Origin: Rudaeicoccus suwonensis
GTDB lineage: Bacteria; Actinomycetota; Actinomycetes; Actinomycetales; Dermatophilaceae
NCBI RefSeq assembly: GCF_007829035.1
Contig: NZ_VIVQ01000001.1
Coordinates: 806,001-870,000, forward strand
Length of the DNA: 64,000 nucleotides
Direction of reading: 5' to 3'
Part shown: in pieces, positions 55,580 through 64,000 of the stretch
Layout: the number at the start of each line of letters is the position of its first letter
Position numbering within the stretch: the stretch's first letter is position 1
Translations under genes and position numbers: made by a program
The notes under the pieces: model-generated
Databases searched by the model: none
What the model was told of the DNA's origin: nothing
The model's input: only the letters and a program-made list of their open reading frames with translations

Positions 55580-55610
55580 GTGTTGCAACTTTCCCTGATC
55601 ACGGTCCTGC

Positions 55611-56690
55611 TCAGGATCGAGCGCTGGATGTGCTTCCGCAGAAGTTCGCGAGGGCATCGACGACACGTTCGGCGGCGTGGCCGTCACCGTATGGCGTGGC
55701 GTCGGTCTCTGTCGGGGCGTCCCGCGTCACGAGGGCGTCGATCATCGACGGCTGTGTGGCAAGGGCATTCCAACCGAGTTCGACCGTCTCCACCCATTCG
55801 GTCTCGGTTCGCACGGTGGTGCATGGCGTCCGGGCAAGGAAGGCTTCCTTCTGCAACCCGCCGGAATCGGTGACGACCCCTGACGCCTTGCACAGAGTAG
55901 CCACCAATGTCTGATAATCCAAGGGTTCGACGGGCTCGATCGCGCCTTGGTGCAGGTCGATCCCGAATTCCGCGCACGTGGCGACCAAACGCGGGTGCGC
56001 GGTCAGCAGGACCGGGTGGGGAAGCCGGCTCAGCGCCTCGATGATCGCGCGTAGCCTGGCCGGGTCGTCAGTGTTCTCGGCGCGGTGGATGGTGGACAGG
56101 TAGAAGTCACCGGCAGTGGCGGTCGCCGGCAGTGCCGCCATCGAGGAAGCCTCCGCCAGCGTGGTCAGGAAGACATCGGTCATGACGTCACCGACCAGGA
56201 CCGAGCGGTCCGACAGGCCTTCCGCTGCGAGGTGGTTCATGGCGACCTGTGTGGGCGCTAGACAGAGATCGGCCGCGTGGTCGGTGATGACGCGGTTGTG
56301 TTCCTCCGGCATGCGACGGTTGAACGAGCGCAGACCGGCTTCCAGATGAGCGACCGGTACATGCATTTTCACGGCGCTCAATGCGCCGGCGACCGTCGAA
56401 TTGGTGTCGCCATAGACGAGCACCACATCAGGAGTGAAACGCTCCAGGCACTCATCCATTCCGGCGAGCATCGCACCGGTCTGCCGCCCGTGTGTGCCGG
56501 AACCGACTGCAAGGTCGACGTCGGGTGCGGAAATTCGCAGACCACTGAAGAAAACGTCCGACATTTTCGCGTCATAATGCTGACCGGTGTGGATGATGAT
56601 GTGTTCTGCGCCGGCCCCTGCGAGGGCGTGGTCAATAGGGGCTAGTTTGACAAATTGCGGACGGGCACCGACAACGCTCAGAATCTTCAC
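55611..56690 (-). CDS. UDP-N-acetylglucosamine 2-epimerase family (WecB/WbpI-type)
   Basis: A 359-residue enzyme with ILSVVGARPQFVKLAP at the N-terminus, HTGQHYD, VYGDTNSTVAGAL, HLEAGLRSF, PEEHNRVITDH, STIHRAEN and TDSGGLQKEA, all diagnostic. The family epimerises C2 of UDP-GlcNAc. The WbpI branch acts on UDP-GlcNAc(3NAc)A, which the neighbouring WbpA/B/E/D set would make. Sequence motifs alone do not separate the two. The start is GTG. Confidence 0.9.
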   Translation of the reverse strand: MKILSVVGARPQFVKLAPIDHALAGAGAEHIIIHTGQHYDAKMSDVFFSGLRISAPDVDLAVGSGTHGRQTGAMLAGMDECLERFTPDVVLVYGDTNSTVAGALSAVKMHVPVAHLEAGLRSFNRRMPEEHNRVITDHAADLCLAPTQVAMNHLAAEGLSDRSVLVGDVMTDVFLTTLAEASSMAALPATATAGDFYLSTIHRAENTDDPARLRAIIEALSRLPHPVLLTAHPRLVATCAEFGIDLHQGAIEPVEPLDYQTLVATLCKASGVVTDSGGLQKEAFLARTPCTTVRTETEWVETVELGWNALATQPSMIDALVTRDAPTETDATPYGDGHAAERVVDALANFCGSTSSARS

Positions 56691-56756
56691 CGGAAAATCC
56701 TACCCTGGGTGATTAGCAGTCCGAGGTACGCGCACTGGTGTTGGTAGGGTGCGACG

Positions 56757-58001
56757 GTGAGCGGCACATCATGGCGGAGAGCCAGTCTGACCGTTCTCAT
56801 CGGAAGCGTCGCCGGCTTCGGCATCAACCTGCTGCTGACGCCCGTCCTCAGTCGCGTGTACTCGCCGGCGGTCTTCGGCACCTACTCGACGATCCTGGCC
56901 GTCGGCTCGTCGATCGTCGGCATCTCCACCTTCCGCCTGGAGGTGCGAGCCCAGGGTGAGGCGGACGGTCACCGGGCCGCCGGGATGCTCCACCTGGCCT
57001 TTCTCAGTTCGCTGGGTTGGTCGATCGTGGCGACGGTCGTGGGCGCGGTCGCGGTTTCGTTCGGTGCGCCACTTGGTTGGGCACTGGTCGGGGTCATCGT
57101 GTTCACCGGATCCCTGCAACTTGTCGGCACCGCGATCTGGGTGCGACGCCAGCATTACCGATCCCTGGGAGGTGCGAACTTCATCCAGGGAGCCGGCACC
57201 GGTATCGCGCAGGTCGCGATCGGGCTGTGGCGTCCGATCGTCGGGGTCCTGGTGGTCGGCTTCGCAGTGCCGCGACTGGTGTGGTCGCAGCCTTACCGGG
57301 ACCTTGTCCGCGACACCGGAGGTGCCCGTGGACTGTCCTCGGCGTGGCGGTACAACCGTGCTTACGCCATGGTCGCCGGCACCAGCGCCGGTGTGAATTC
57401 CCTTGCTGGGCAAGGCTTCGTCGTTTTGGTCGCCGCGATGTACGGATCGGTGGGTGCTGCCCTGGTTGCCATGGCGATGCGCATCCTGGTCAGCCCGTTG
57501 ACGATCATCGGCCAGGCGGCTGCGTCGGCCGCGGTGGGCGAGATCGGCAGCGCGATGCGCAAGGGGGAGTCTGGTCGTTATCTGCTCGGCAGGGGAGTGC
57601 GCGACCTCGGATTCTTCGGTGCTGTGCCGTGTGCGGTGGCAGCGATCGCCGCCCCCTACCTTGCTCCGCTGGTGCTGGGCCGCCGCTGGACAGAGGTCGG
57701 CATCATCACCTCGTGGATGGCGCTCGGTGCTTTCCCTCAGTTCGTGGTCGCGCCGTTCTCACAGTTGATGAACATGTCGGGTCGGTCCAACCTGATGCTG
57801 CGATGGGATATCTCGCGCCTGATCGCAGTGGCGTTGACCATCACGGTGCCGCACGTGCTCGGTGCCGGTGTCGTCACGGCGGTCGCCGCGTTCTCGATCA
57901 GCCAGGTACTGCTCTACGCGGGGCTGTTGCTGATGGTCCGTCGTGCAGTGGAGGTCGGAGCGCAGATCGCCCGCGAACCACGCCACCTTGCGGAACTGTG
58001 A
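56757..58001 (+). CDS. Polysaccharide flippase (Wzx-like)
   Basis: A 414-residue membrane protein with about twelve hydrophobic segments and the opening SLTVLIGSVAGFGINLLLTPVLSRVYSP, characteristic of PST/Wzx flippases that move undecaprenyl-linked repeat units across the membrane. Charged loops are short. It is divergent from the 2-epimerase and converges on the Wzy-like gene. The start is a GTG. Confidence 0.87.
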   Translation: MSGTSWRRASLTVLIGSVAGFGINLLLTPVLSRVYSPAVFGTYSTILAVGSSIVGISTFRLEVRAQGEADGHRAAGMLHLAFLSSLGWSIVATVVGAVAVSFGAPLGWALVGVIVFTGSLQLVGTAIWVRRQHYRSLGGANFIQGAGTGIAQVAIGLWRPIVGVLVVGFAVPRLVWSQPYRDLVRDTGGARGLSSAWRYNRAYAMVAGTSAGVNSLAGQGFVVLVAAMYGSVGAALVAMAMRILVSPLTIIGQAAASAAVGEIGSAMRKGESGRYLLGRGVRDLGFFGAVPCAVAAIAAPYLAPLVLGRRWTEVGIITSWMALGAFPQFVVAPFSQLMNMSGRSNLMLRWDISRLIAVALTITVPHVLGAGVVTAVAAFSISQVLLYAGLLLMVRRAVEVGAQIAREPRHLAEL

Positions 58002-58041
58002 CCGACTGCTCCATCCCGGGGCGGCACCGGCCGACGGAGAA

Positions 58042-59424
58042 TCAGGTCTCGGCGGCGTGCGCGGCGGGGGCTTTGACCACCACGGATTCAGTGCTCCACC
58101 GTTTTCCTTTGACGACTGCCGGCATGAACAACATGAGCACCAATGCCACGATTCCACCGTGCGTGGAAAGGACGGTCAAAGTCGCCGTGTTAGCGGCCGC
58201 GACCAGGACCAGAGTCAACGACGGAGCGGAAACCTGCAACGGCAGATGCAGTGATGCCTTGTCGAATATGCGCAGGAAGACGCCGAAGATCGCGGCCATG
58301 AGAATGCAACCGAGAATTCCGAAGTTCGCATATCCATCGGCGACGAGATTCGCATTCGCCGACACATTCGCCGAGCCGTAGTAATGCAGACCGATGAGAC
58401 TGGCCGGCGACAGATCGTATGGCGGGGCTCCAGTGAAGGACAGAACGCTGTGCTTGAGTTCGTAGTTCGGGTTGTGCGAGAAGAAGTCGAAATACAGGGC
58501 GGTGTTCAGTCCGGCGGTCGCCAAGGCGCGACGAACGATCAGTGTCGTCATCGCGAACGATCCAGAGAAGAAGTCGAAGACGGCGGCGACTGCGACGGCT
58601 GAGCCGAGTGCGATCAGCCACGACCGCCCCGAGCGAACGCTCGGTCGGCACAGAACGTATCCCACCAGCGCGAGCAGGACGCCGACGACGTAGCTCTTGT
58701 TTCCGGTGATGCTGTAGAGCACCAGGATGCCCATCGACGCGGACCCCACCAGGATGAGATTGCGACGGTAGAGTCCCACCGCCAGCACAGCCGGCAGCGT
58801 GCCCGATCCCAGCCATCCCACGAGGTAGGACCCGAGAGCGGTGACATTCGAGGAGAAGTCGTCACGCTGGGAGTACACATCCGACAGGCTCAGCACCGTC
58901 GGCGAGATGCCGGTGCTGCGAATCAGGTAGACGATCCCGCCGACGGAAACCACCAGCAGCACGAGCCAGAAGACTTCTGGGGGCAGCTTCAGGCCCGGCA
59001 GCGGAACCCGGCCGCCCGCGAGGCACAGCCGCATCGTTGCGAAGGCCGCCAGCGTCGTCACTTGCAGCGTGAGTACCCCCGAGGCGGTCAGCGGACCCCA
59101 GAACACCGGTATGACGATGATCGGCACGGCCACCGTCGCCACCAGGAAGGTGTAGGCGACGTGCGAGGGATAGCGCCACTGCGGATAGTTCATCGACCCG
59201 AGGATGAGGAGCATGACGCCGCACTGCAGCACATCGACGAGTGACCAGTTGCGGGCGTCATACCCGAGGTAACGGAATGGGCCTGCGATGAAGTGGGACG
59301 TCACGACGACGATCAGCGCGCCGTACAGCACCGTGATGAAGGCGCCGCGACGTTTGCGGCCGGCGGTCGCGTCGTCGTCGGGGCGTGTGACAGCCGCCAA
59401 GTGGGAATCGAGTTGCATCACCAT
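58042..59424 (-). CDS. O-antigen polymerase-like membrane protein (Wzy-like)
   Basis: A 460-residue integral membrane protein with around twelve helices and no enzyme motif in the cytoplasm. A large loop (TALYFDFFSHNPNYELKHSVLSFTG and surroundings) follows several helices, as in Wzy polymerases. ITGNKSYVVGVLLALVGYVL is a typical helix. With Wzx, PglC-like and the Wzz-kinase in the locus, this is the best Wzy candidate. It overlaps the next gene by one base. Confidence 0.8.
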   Translation of the reverse strand: MVMQLDSHLAAVTRPDDDATAGRKRRGAFITVLYGALIVVVTSHFIAGPFRYLGYDARNWSLVDVLQCGVMLLILGSMNYPQWRYPSHVAYTFLVATVAVPIIVIPVFWGPLTASGVLTLQVTTLAAFATMRLCLAGGRVPLPGLKLPPEVFWLVLLVVSVGGIVYLIRSTGISPTVLSLSDVYSQRDDFSSNVTALGSYLVGWLGSGTLPAVLAVGLYRRNLILVGSASMGILVLYSITGNKSYVVGVLLALVGYVLCRPSVRSGRSWLIALGSAVAVAAVFDFFSGSFAMTTLIVRRALATAGLNTALYFDFFSHNPNYELKHSVLSFTGAPPYDLSPASLIGLHYYGSANVSANANLVADGYANFGILGCILMAAIFGVFLRIFDKASLHLPLQVSAPSLTLVLVAAANTATLTVLSTHGGIVALVLMLFMPAVVKGKRWSTESVVVKAPAAHAAET

Positions 59425-61712
59425 CAGGATTCCAGAAGTTCGTGGTTCATCGCGACCAGTCGGGTGGCTTCGCCCTCGAACGAGAAGCGCTCCTCGACAG
59501 CACGCCGCCCGTTGTCACCCATGACCGCAGCTGTCTCCGGATCGTCGAACAGCTCCGCCATCGCGGCGGCAACGGCCGCCGGGTCGGTCGGGTCGACGAA
59601 GAGCCCGCAGTCGAAGTCGCCCAGCATGGTGCGCCAGTACTCCAGATCAGATGCGATGAACGGGCGCCGGGCAGCCATGTACTCGAACAGCTTCGTGGGC
59701 TGGCACTCCATGTGGTTGGGGATCGGGTGGAACAGCACCAGCCCGACCTGCGCATCACGCACGATACCTGGCACTTCGGTCGCCGGGCGGATGCCGAGAT
59801 AGTCCACGTGCTCGGCGTCCGCCATGATCGCACTGCTGTCGGCGGTGGCAGGGCCTGCGACGGTGATGTGGGCCGGCGGCGTGAGTGAGCCCGCTGCTGC
59901 GACCATCTCGGCGGCGCCACGTTCGAGGCTCAACCCGCCGACATAGGACAGTGTGCGCTCGGGGGCGGTGTCGTATGCGGTGGCCGCCGGAAAGTCCCGC
60001 AGCCACGGGTAGTTCTGCACCATGACCGTGCGCGGATTGCTGAAGTTGCGCGCGATCGACGGGGTGGCGGCGACGATCGCGTCGCAGCGACCGTCGGCAA
60101 GCTTCTCCAGACGGCGCGCGAACGCCGCCACGGTGCGACGGCTCCAGCGGGGCAGATACGGCTTGCCCATCACCTGCTTGGGCAGATCCTCGTGCGCGTC
60201 GAAGACGACCTTGCCGCGAGAGATGGCCTTCCAGGCGAGCGCGACAGGAATGAGTTCCGGGTCGTGCACGTGCAGGACGGACGGCTTGAGGCGACGCACG
60301 GTGCGCAACGCGTCGACCGGCCCCACCGTCATTCGCAGCAGTCTGTTCTTGCGTTTGTGCAGCGCGTGGATCGGCACCTCGGAAACGGTCTGGTCCTGCG
60401 GTGCGCACGCCACGACATGCACGTCGATACCCGCCTCGCGCAGGGCGACGCATTCCTTGCGGAAGATCCGGTTGTCGGTGGGATTGTGCGCGGTCGTCAG
60501 GTGGATCACCTGGGGGGATGTGGTCATCGCAGTTCTTCCTGGGTGTTGCGTTGCTCGGGCCTGGCCCAGCACCTGCGCCAGCGTCTGTGCGGCGCTGCTT
60601 CTCGAAAACCGTTCGGTGACGATGGTGCGGGCCGCCGCGGCCCACTCGCCGCGCTGCTGCGTGCCGGCGGCAGCAACAGCCGCGACGAGTTCCGGCAGCG
60701 AATCCGGCGCTCCGGTCCGTCCGGCCTCGCCGTCGCGCACCACCGCTCGCAGGCCTTCGCCGGCATTGCTGACGGTCGGCAGACCGGCGGCCATGTAGTC
60801 GAACAGCTTGTTGGGGCTCATGCCCGTGGTCAGGATCGGCAGCGGTTCGATGCAGTGGATGCCGATGTCGGCAGCGGCCAGCAGTCGGGCGAGTTCCGGC
60901 TTAGGCAATGGGTCCAGGAAGCGCACATTGGCTGCATCGGCAGCGGCGTCCTGCAGGCGCGGCTTCTCACTGCCCGAACCCACCAGCACGAAATCCACAT
61001 CCGGGCAGGCGCGCGCTGCATCCAGCACCATCTGAAGGCCGTTGGAGGGGCCGTGCGCGCCGGCATACACCGCCGTCACGGTGTCGAAACCGAACTCGGT
61101 GCGCAGGGCTGAACGCTCCTCGGTGACCGTGAAGTCGTCGACCTCGGTGCCGTTGGGTATGACGGTGAGCTTCTCGCGGGGCACGCCCAACGACTCGAAG
61201 TGCTCCTCCCACCCCGCGGTGACCACAACGATGCGGTCGGCATGCCGGTAGATCCACCGCTCGAGGGTCAGCAGGGCCGAATGCACTTTGCTGCCCCGCC
61301 GCAGTGCCCCCGCGCCGACGATCGACTCGGGCCACAGATCGCGGATCTCGACGATGAACGGCACCCGGCGGGCCCGTGCGACCAGCCATCCGGCGACCGG
61401 CGTGAGCATGTTCGGGCTGGAGGCGTAGACCGCATCGAGCCGGCCCTCGGTCACGCCGACGACGGCGGCCTGCGCGGCATACAGCCCCCAACCGGCCATC
61501 CGGACCAGGCTGGTGCCCTCATAGGACGGCACCGGCAGCAGCCGGAAGCGGGCGTCGTCGGTGGCGTACTTCAACTGGGTGTTGTAGTTGTGGTCACCGG
61601 CGACAATGGTGGGGGTCCATCCGTCGACCCGGCCGAACAGATCGATGTGGCGGGTGCCACCGCTCTGGTCACGGGGCAGGGCGAACTGATTGAGGACGAG
61701 CACACGCTTCAT
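59424..61712 (-). CDS. Double glycosyltransferase, GT4 fused to GT4
   Basis: A 762-residue protein of two complete GT4 enzymes. The first (about 1-390) begins RVLVLNQFALPRDQSGGTRH and has AVYAGAHGPSNGLQ and LTTGMSPNKLFDYMAAGLPTVS, like WbuB. The second begins with MTTSPQVIHLTTAHNPTDNRIF at about 395 and has LSYVGGLSLERGA and HMECQPTKLFEYMAARRPFIAS. The internal Met looks like a former start codon, suggesting fusion of two adjacent genes. It could add two sugars in sequence. Confidence 0.87.
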   Translation of the reverse strand: MKRVLVLNQFALPRDQSGGTRHIDLFGRVDGWTPTIVAGDHNYNTQLKYATDDARFRLLPVPSYEGTSLVRMAGWGLYAAQAAVVGVTEGRLDAVYASSPNMLTPVAGWLVARARRVPFIVEIRDLWPESIVGAGALRRGSKVHSALLTLERWIYRHADRIVVVTAGWEEHFESLGVPREKLTVIPNGTEVDDFTVTEERSALRTEFGFDTVTAVYAGAHGPSNGLQMVLDAARACPDVDFVLVGSGSEKPRLQDAAADAANVRFLDPLPKPELARLLAAADIGIHCIEPLPILTTGMSPNKLFDYMAAGLPTVSNAGEGLRAVVRDGEAGRTGAPDSLPELVAAVAAAGTQQRGEWAAAARTIVTERFSRSSAAQTLAQVLGQARATQHPGRTAMTTSPQVIHLTTAHNPTDNRIFRKECVALREAGIDVHVVACAPQDQTVSEVPIHALHKRKNRLLRMTVGPVDALRTVRRLKPSVLHVHDPELIPVALAWKAISRGKVVFDAHEDLPKQVMGKPYLPRWSRRTVAAFARRLEKLADGRCDAIVAATPSIARNFSNPRTVMVQNYPWLRDFPAATAYDTAPERTLSYVGGLSLERGAAEMVAAAGSLTPPAHITVAGPATADSSAIMADAEHVDYLGIRPATEVPGIVRDAQVGLVLFHPIPNHMECQPTKLFEYMAARRPFIASDLEYWRTMLGDFDCGLFVDPTDPAAVAAAMAELFDDPETAAVMGDNGRRAVEERFSFEGEATRLVAMNHELLES

Positions 61713-62341
61713 CGCGCTGGGACTCCTTTGACGGTGCGATCAGGCTCGACGTCGCTCACGACGACGGCACCCGCCCCGACCACGCTGCGCGCGCCGATGG
61801 TGCGACCCTGCAGGATCGTGGCGCTCGCGCCGACGGTCGCCCCCGACCCGATGGTGACATTGCCCGACACGCAGGCCTGCGGGTTGAGACGGCTGTAGTC
61901 GCCCAGGCTGCTGTCGTGACCCACAGTGACGTTCTGGTCGAGGTGTGCATGCCGGCCGATGGTGATGGCGGTGCTCACGCGACTTCCTGGTGTGACGACG
62001 ACTCCGGGGGCCAGAGACACGTCGGCGCCGATCGTGCTGTCGGGGTGGACGATGGTGGCCCAGGCGCGGACTGCGAAACGCGCGTCGAGATTGCGACGCA
62101 CCGATGGCGACCCGATGGCGATGACTGCGTGCACCTCTGGGGCGCACCCGTCCAGCCAGTCGGTGTCACCCAGGAGCTGTATGCCGATGCGCTCGAGCGC
62201 ATCGCGGCTCGCAGCGGACGGCGCATCGTCGAGCACGCCGAGCAATTCGAAGGTGGGCTGCACGGCGTTGATCGCGGCGACGATGGAGCAGACCTCACGG
62301 CCGAATCCGCCGCACCCGACGACGACCAGGGGGGTCGTCAC
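61709..62341 (-). CDS. PglD/NeuD-like sugar N-acetyltransferase
   Basis: A 210-residue enzyme. An N-terminal VVVGCGGFGREVCSIV Rossmann-like motif is joined to a left-handed beta-helix (DVSLAPGVVVTPG, NVTVGHDSSLGDY, NVTIGSGATVGAS). The His in VGHDSS is the expected catalytic residue. The start GTG is in a GTGA overlap, although the frame reaches 62731. With the adjacent aminotransferase and PglC-like gene it resembles the bacillosamine set, in which PglD acetylates the 4-amino group. A NeuD-like role with nonulosonic acids is an alternative. Confidence 0.83.
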   Translation of the reverse strand: MTTPLVVVGCGGFGREVCSIVAAINAVQPTFELLGVLDDAPSAASRDALERIGIQLLGDTDWLDGCAPEVHAVIAIGSPSVRRNLDARFAVRAWATIVHPDSTIGADVSLAPGVVVTPGSRVSTAITIGRHAHLDQNVTVGHDSSLGDYSRLNPQACVSGNVTIGSGATVGASATILQGRTIGARSVVGAGAVVVSDVEPDRTVKGVPAR

Positions 62342-63012
62342 GTCGCCACCGCAGCGGTGGTCGCGCCGGAACGAGTCGTGGATTCGTCTGGGGGAGTGGC
62401 CGATTGGTCTGGTTCGTCGGCAGCCGCGCCCATGAACTCGTGCATTGTGGTGATGCCCTCGGCCGAGATGCCGTCCCGCTTCAGCACCGCGCGAACGGTG
62501 CCCGCGATGATCTTCAGGTCGCCGAGCAGGGTGTGGTTGTCGACGTACCAGACGTCGAGCTCGAACTTCTTCTCCCACGACAGGGCATTGCGGCCGCTGA
62601 TCTGCGCCAGTCCGGTCAGCCCTGGGCGCACCTCGTGGCGGCGCGCCTGCTGCGCGGTGTAGCGATCGAGGTAGCGCACGAGCAACGGGCGCGGACCCAC
62701 CAGCGACATGTCGCCGCGGATGACATTCCACAGGGTGGGCAGTTCGTCCAGGCTGGTGGATCGCAGGAAGTGCCCGAGTGGGGTGATCCGGTCGTCGTCG
62801 TGCACCTTCCCGCGTTCGGGGTCGACGTCGACCATCGTGCGGAACTTGTGCAACGTGAAGATCTCGCCGTTCAGCCCTGGACGTTCCTGGTGGAAGATCA
62901 CCGGCCGGCCCATCGACCGCGCGACGGCGGCGGCGATAGCGCCCTGCACCGGCAGCGTCAGCACGAACACCGGCCCGGCGAGGGCAAGGTCCATCATCCG
63001 TTTCACCGACAC
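62338..63012 (-). CDS. Initiating phosphoglycosyltransferase (PglC-like, monotopic)
   Basis: A 224-residue enzyme. The re-entrant membrane segment is near residues 8-28. The catalytic part has HKFRTMVDV, the Asp-Glu dyad in STSLDELPTLWNV, GDMSLVGPRPLL and HEVRPGLTGLAQISGRN. It transfers a phospho-sugar from a UDP donor to undecaprenyl phosphate, starting the repeat unit. A short Ser/Thr/Ala-rich tail follows. It is set between the DegT and PglD-like genes, which likely make its donor. Confidence 0.9.
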   Translation of the reverse strand: MSVKRMMDLALAGPVFVLTLPVQGAIAAAVARSMGRPVIFHQERPGLNGEIFTLHKFRTMVDVDPERGKVHDDDRITPLGHFLRSTSLDELPTLWNVIRGDMSLVGPRPLLVRYLDRYTAQQARRHEVRPGLTGLAQISGRNALSWEKKFELDVWYVDNHTLLGDLKIIAGTVRAVLKRDGISAEGITTMHEFMGAAADEPDQSATPPDESTTRSGATTAAVAT

Positions 63013-63013
63013 G

Positions 63014-64000
63014 TCAGCCCTTCCGCACCGCGGTCGTCAGGGCGTCGATGACCCGGTCGATCTGCTCGTCGGTGAGCTCTGAACCGCTCGGCAGGTTGAC
63101 GCCGCGGGCGAACAGATCCTCCGCGACACCGCCGCCGAACATACGGGCGCCGGCGAACAGCGGCTGCAGGTGCATCGGCTTCCACAAGTGACGGACCTCG
63201 ATGCCCTGGGCGTTCATCCGCTCGACGATCTGGTCGGGCGTGGCCAGATCCGCCGACGGGTCGAGCATCAGGCTGGTCAGCCAGCAGTTGTCGTGGGAGT
63301 CGTCCAGCTCATGGGCAAGTATGTCGAGGCCGGTGACGCCGGCGAAGGCGTCGGCATACCGTGCGCGAATCGCCCGGCGCCGCTGGATCATCGAGTCCAG
63401 CCGCGACAACTGACCGACGCCCAGGGCCGCCAGAATGTTCGACATCCGGTAGTTGAAGCCCATCTCGGTGTGTTCGTACCACGGCGCCGGCTGCCGGGCC
63501 TGCGTCGAGAGATATCTCGCGCGGTCCAGCAGTTCACGGTCGTCGCTGACCAGCATGCCGCCACCGGAGGTGGTCATGATCTTGTTGCCGTTGAAGGACA
63601 GCACCCCGGCCCGGCCGAAGCCGCCGGCACCGCGGCCGTCGCACGATGCGCCCAGCCCCTCGGCGGCATCCTCCACGAGCGTGACACCCAGATCGGCCAG
63701 CCCCGGCTCGATCACCGAGTAGTCCGCGCACCGGCCGTACAGATCGACCGGTATGGCGGCGGCGACGTCGTGGCCCTCTGCCTGCAGCACACGCACAGCG
63801 TCCAGCAGCAGGGCGCCGTCGACGTTGGCGTCGTCGGAGCGGGAGTCCACGAAGACCGGCGTTGCGCCGGTGTAGAGCACCGCGTTCGCGGTCGCGGCGA
63901 AGGTCATGGAGGGCAGCACCACGGTGGTGCCCGGGCCGGCTCCGACCTCGAGCAGGGCCAGGTGCAGGGCGGCCGTGCCGGACGACAGCGCCAGCGCACC
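63014..64000 (-). CDS. PLP-dependent sugar aminotransferase (DegT family, PglE-like), incomplete
   Basis: The N-terminal part lies beyond the right edge; 328 codons and the stop remain, open without interruption to 64000. LSSGTAALHLALLEVG, VVLPSMTFAATANAV, VEDAAEGLGAS and SFNGNKIMTTSGGGM are visible. The Lys of NGNK is the expected Schiff-base residue. The family moves an amino group to a keto sugar. In a Pgl-type context this is the 4-keto UDP sugar of the bacillosamine pathway. The dehydratase that would precede it is not in the window. Confidence 0.87.
   Translation of the reverse strand, partial: GALALSSGTAALHLALLEVGAGPGTTVVLPSMTFAATANAVLYTGATPVFVDSRSDDANVDGALLLDAVRVLQAEGHDVAAAIPVDLYGRCADYSVIEPGLADLGVTLVEDAAEGLGASCDGRGAGGFGRAGVLSFNGNKIMTTSGGGMLVSDDRELLDRARYLSTQARQPAPWYEHTEMGFNYRMSNILAALGVGQLSRLDSMIQRRRAIRARYADAFAGVTGLDILAHELDDSHDNCWLTSLMLDPSADLATPDQIVERMNAQGIEVRHLWKPMHLQPLFAGARMFGGGVAEDLFARGVNLPSGSELTDEQIDRVIDALTTAVRKG

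Overview
The window is high-GC DNA with many GTG starts, Tat-type signal peptides, tightly overlapping genes (ATGA and GTGA junctions), a folD-DUF3017 pair, a eukaryote-like NADP isocitrate dehydrogenase and an LCP-family protein. This fits an actinobacterium, probably a member of the Micrococcales (Dermacoccaceae or Dermatophilaceae-like). The placement is an inference from gene content and style. No rRNA, tRNA, CRISPR array or insertion sequence was found.

Left part (1-10.5 kb): the edge of a cyclic-nucleotide-binding protein, two tandem paralogous class III cyclase/ATPase regulators, a YjbQ-family gene, two tandem small Tat-type exported proteins of unknown function, folD with its DUF3017 partner, and mdh. 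From 10.9 to 17.8 kb lies a visibly less GC-rich cassette: a GAF-domain gene divergent from six overlapping genes (pseudo-receiver/PIG-L deacetylase fusion, ATP-grasp enzyme, PHP hydrolase, processive GT2 synthase, one-helix peptide, Tat-exported alpha/alpha-toroid protein). I do not recognise this set as a described system. It is the best candidate in the window for a new glycan or glycoconjugate pathway. icd follows it.

The rest (19.4-64 kb) is one very large surface-glycan locus. A nucleotidyltransferase-like gene and a PqqD-like gene lead an operon of an O-antigen-ligase-like protein, an acyltransferase and four glycosyltransferases (19.4-26.1 kb). Facing it is an eight-gene minus-strand operon (26.1-37.0 kb). 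It begins with a multidomain NeuB-type synthase and continues through a GT4-GT2 fusion, further glycosyltransferases, an ABC exporter and a second fucosyltransferase-like gene. Next come an FkbM methyltransferase, an LCP ligase, a NeuA-type CMP-sugar synthetase, a second PIG-L deacetylase, a GT2 and a GT-B protein that may be the sialyltransferase (37.2-43.6 kb). Together these suggest a nonulosonic (sialic-acid-like) sugar.

A Wzz/BY-kinase and a low-molecular-weight phosphatase homologue lacking its catalytic cysteine sit back to back at 45.0-47.3 kb. From 49.0 to 56.7 kb are homologues of WbpA, WbpD, WbpE, WbpB and a WecB/WbpI-type 2-epimerase, predicting a UDP-2,3-diacetamido uronic acid. 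Between them lie a lipoprotein with a toroid-like fold and an exported D-glucuronyl-C5-epimerase-like protein. Wzx- and Wzy-like proteins, a GT4-GT4 fusion, a PglD/NeuD-like acetyltransferase, a PglC-like initiating transferase and a truncated DegT aminotransferase finish the window. The last three resemble a bacillosamine-type initiation module. The picture is of a cell making at least one complex, probably acidic, surface polysaccharide by a Wzx/Wzy route, with a BY-kinase controlling chain length and an LCP protein attaching chains to the wall.
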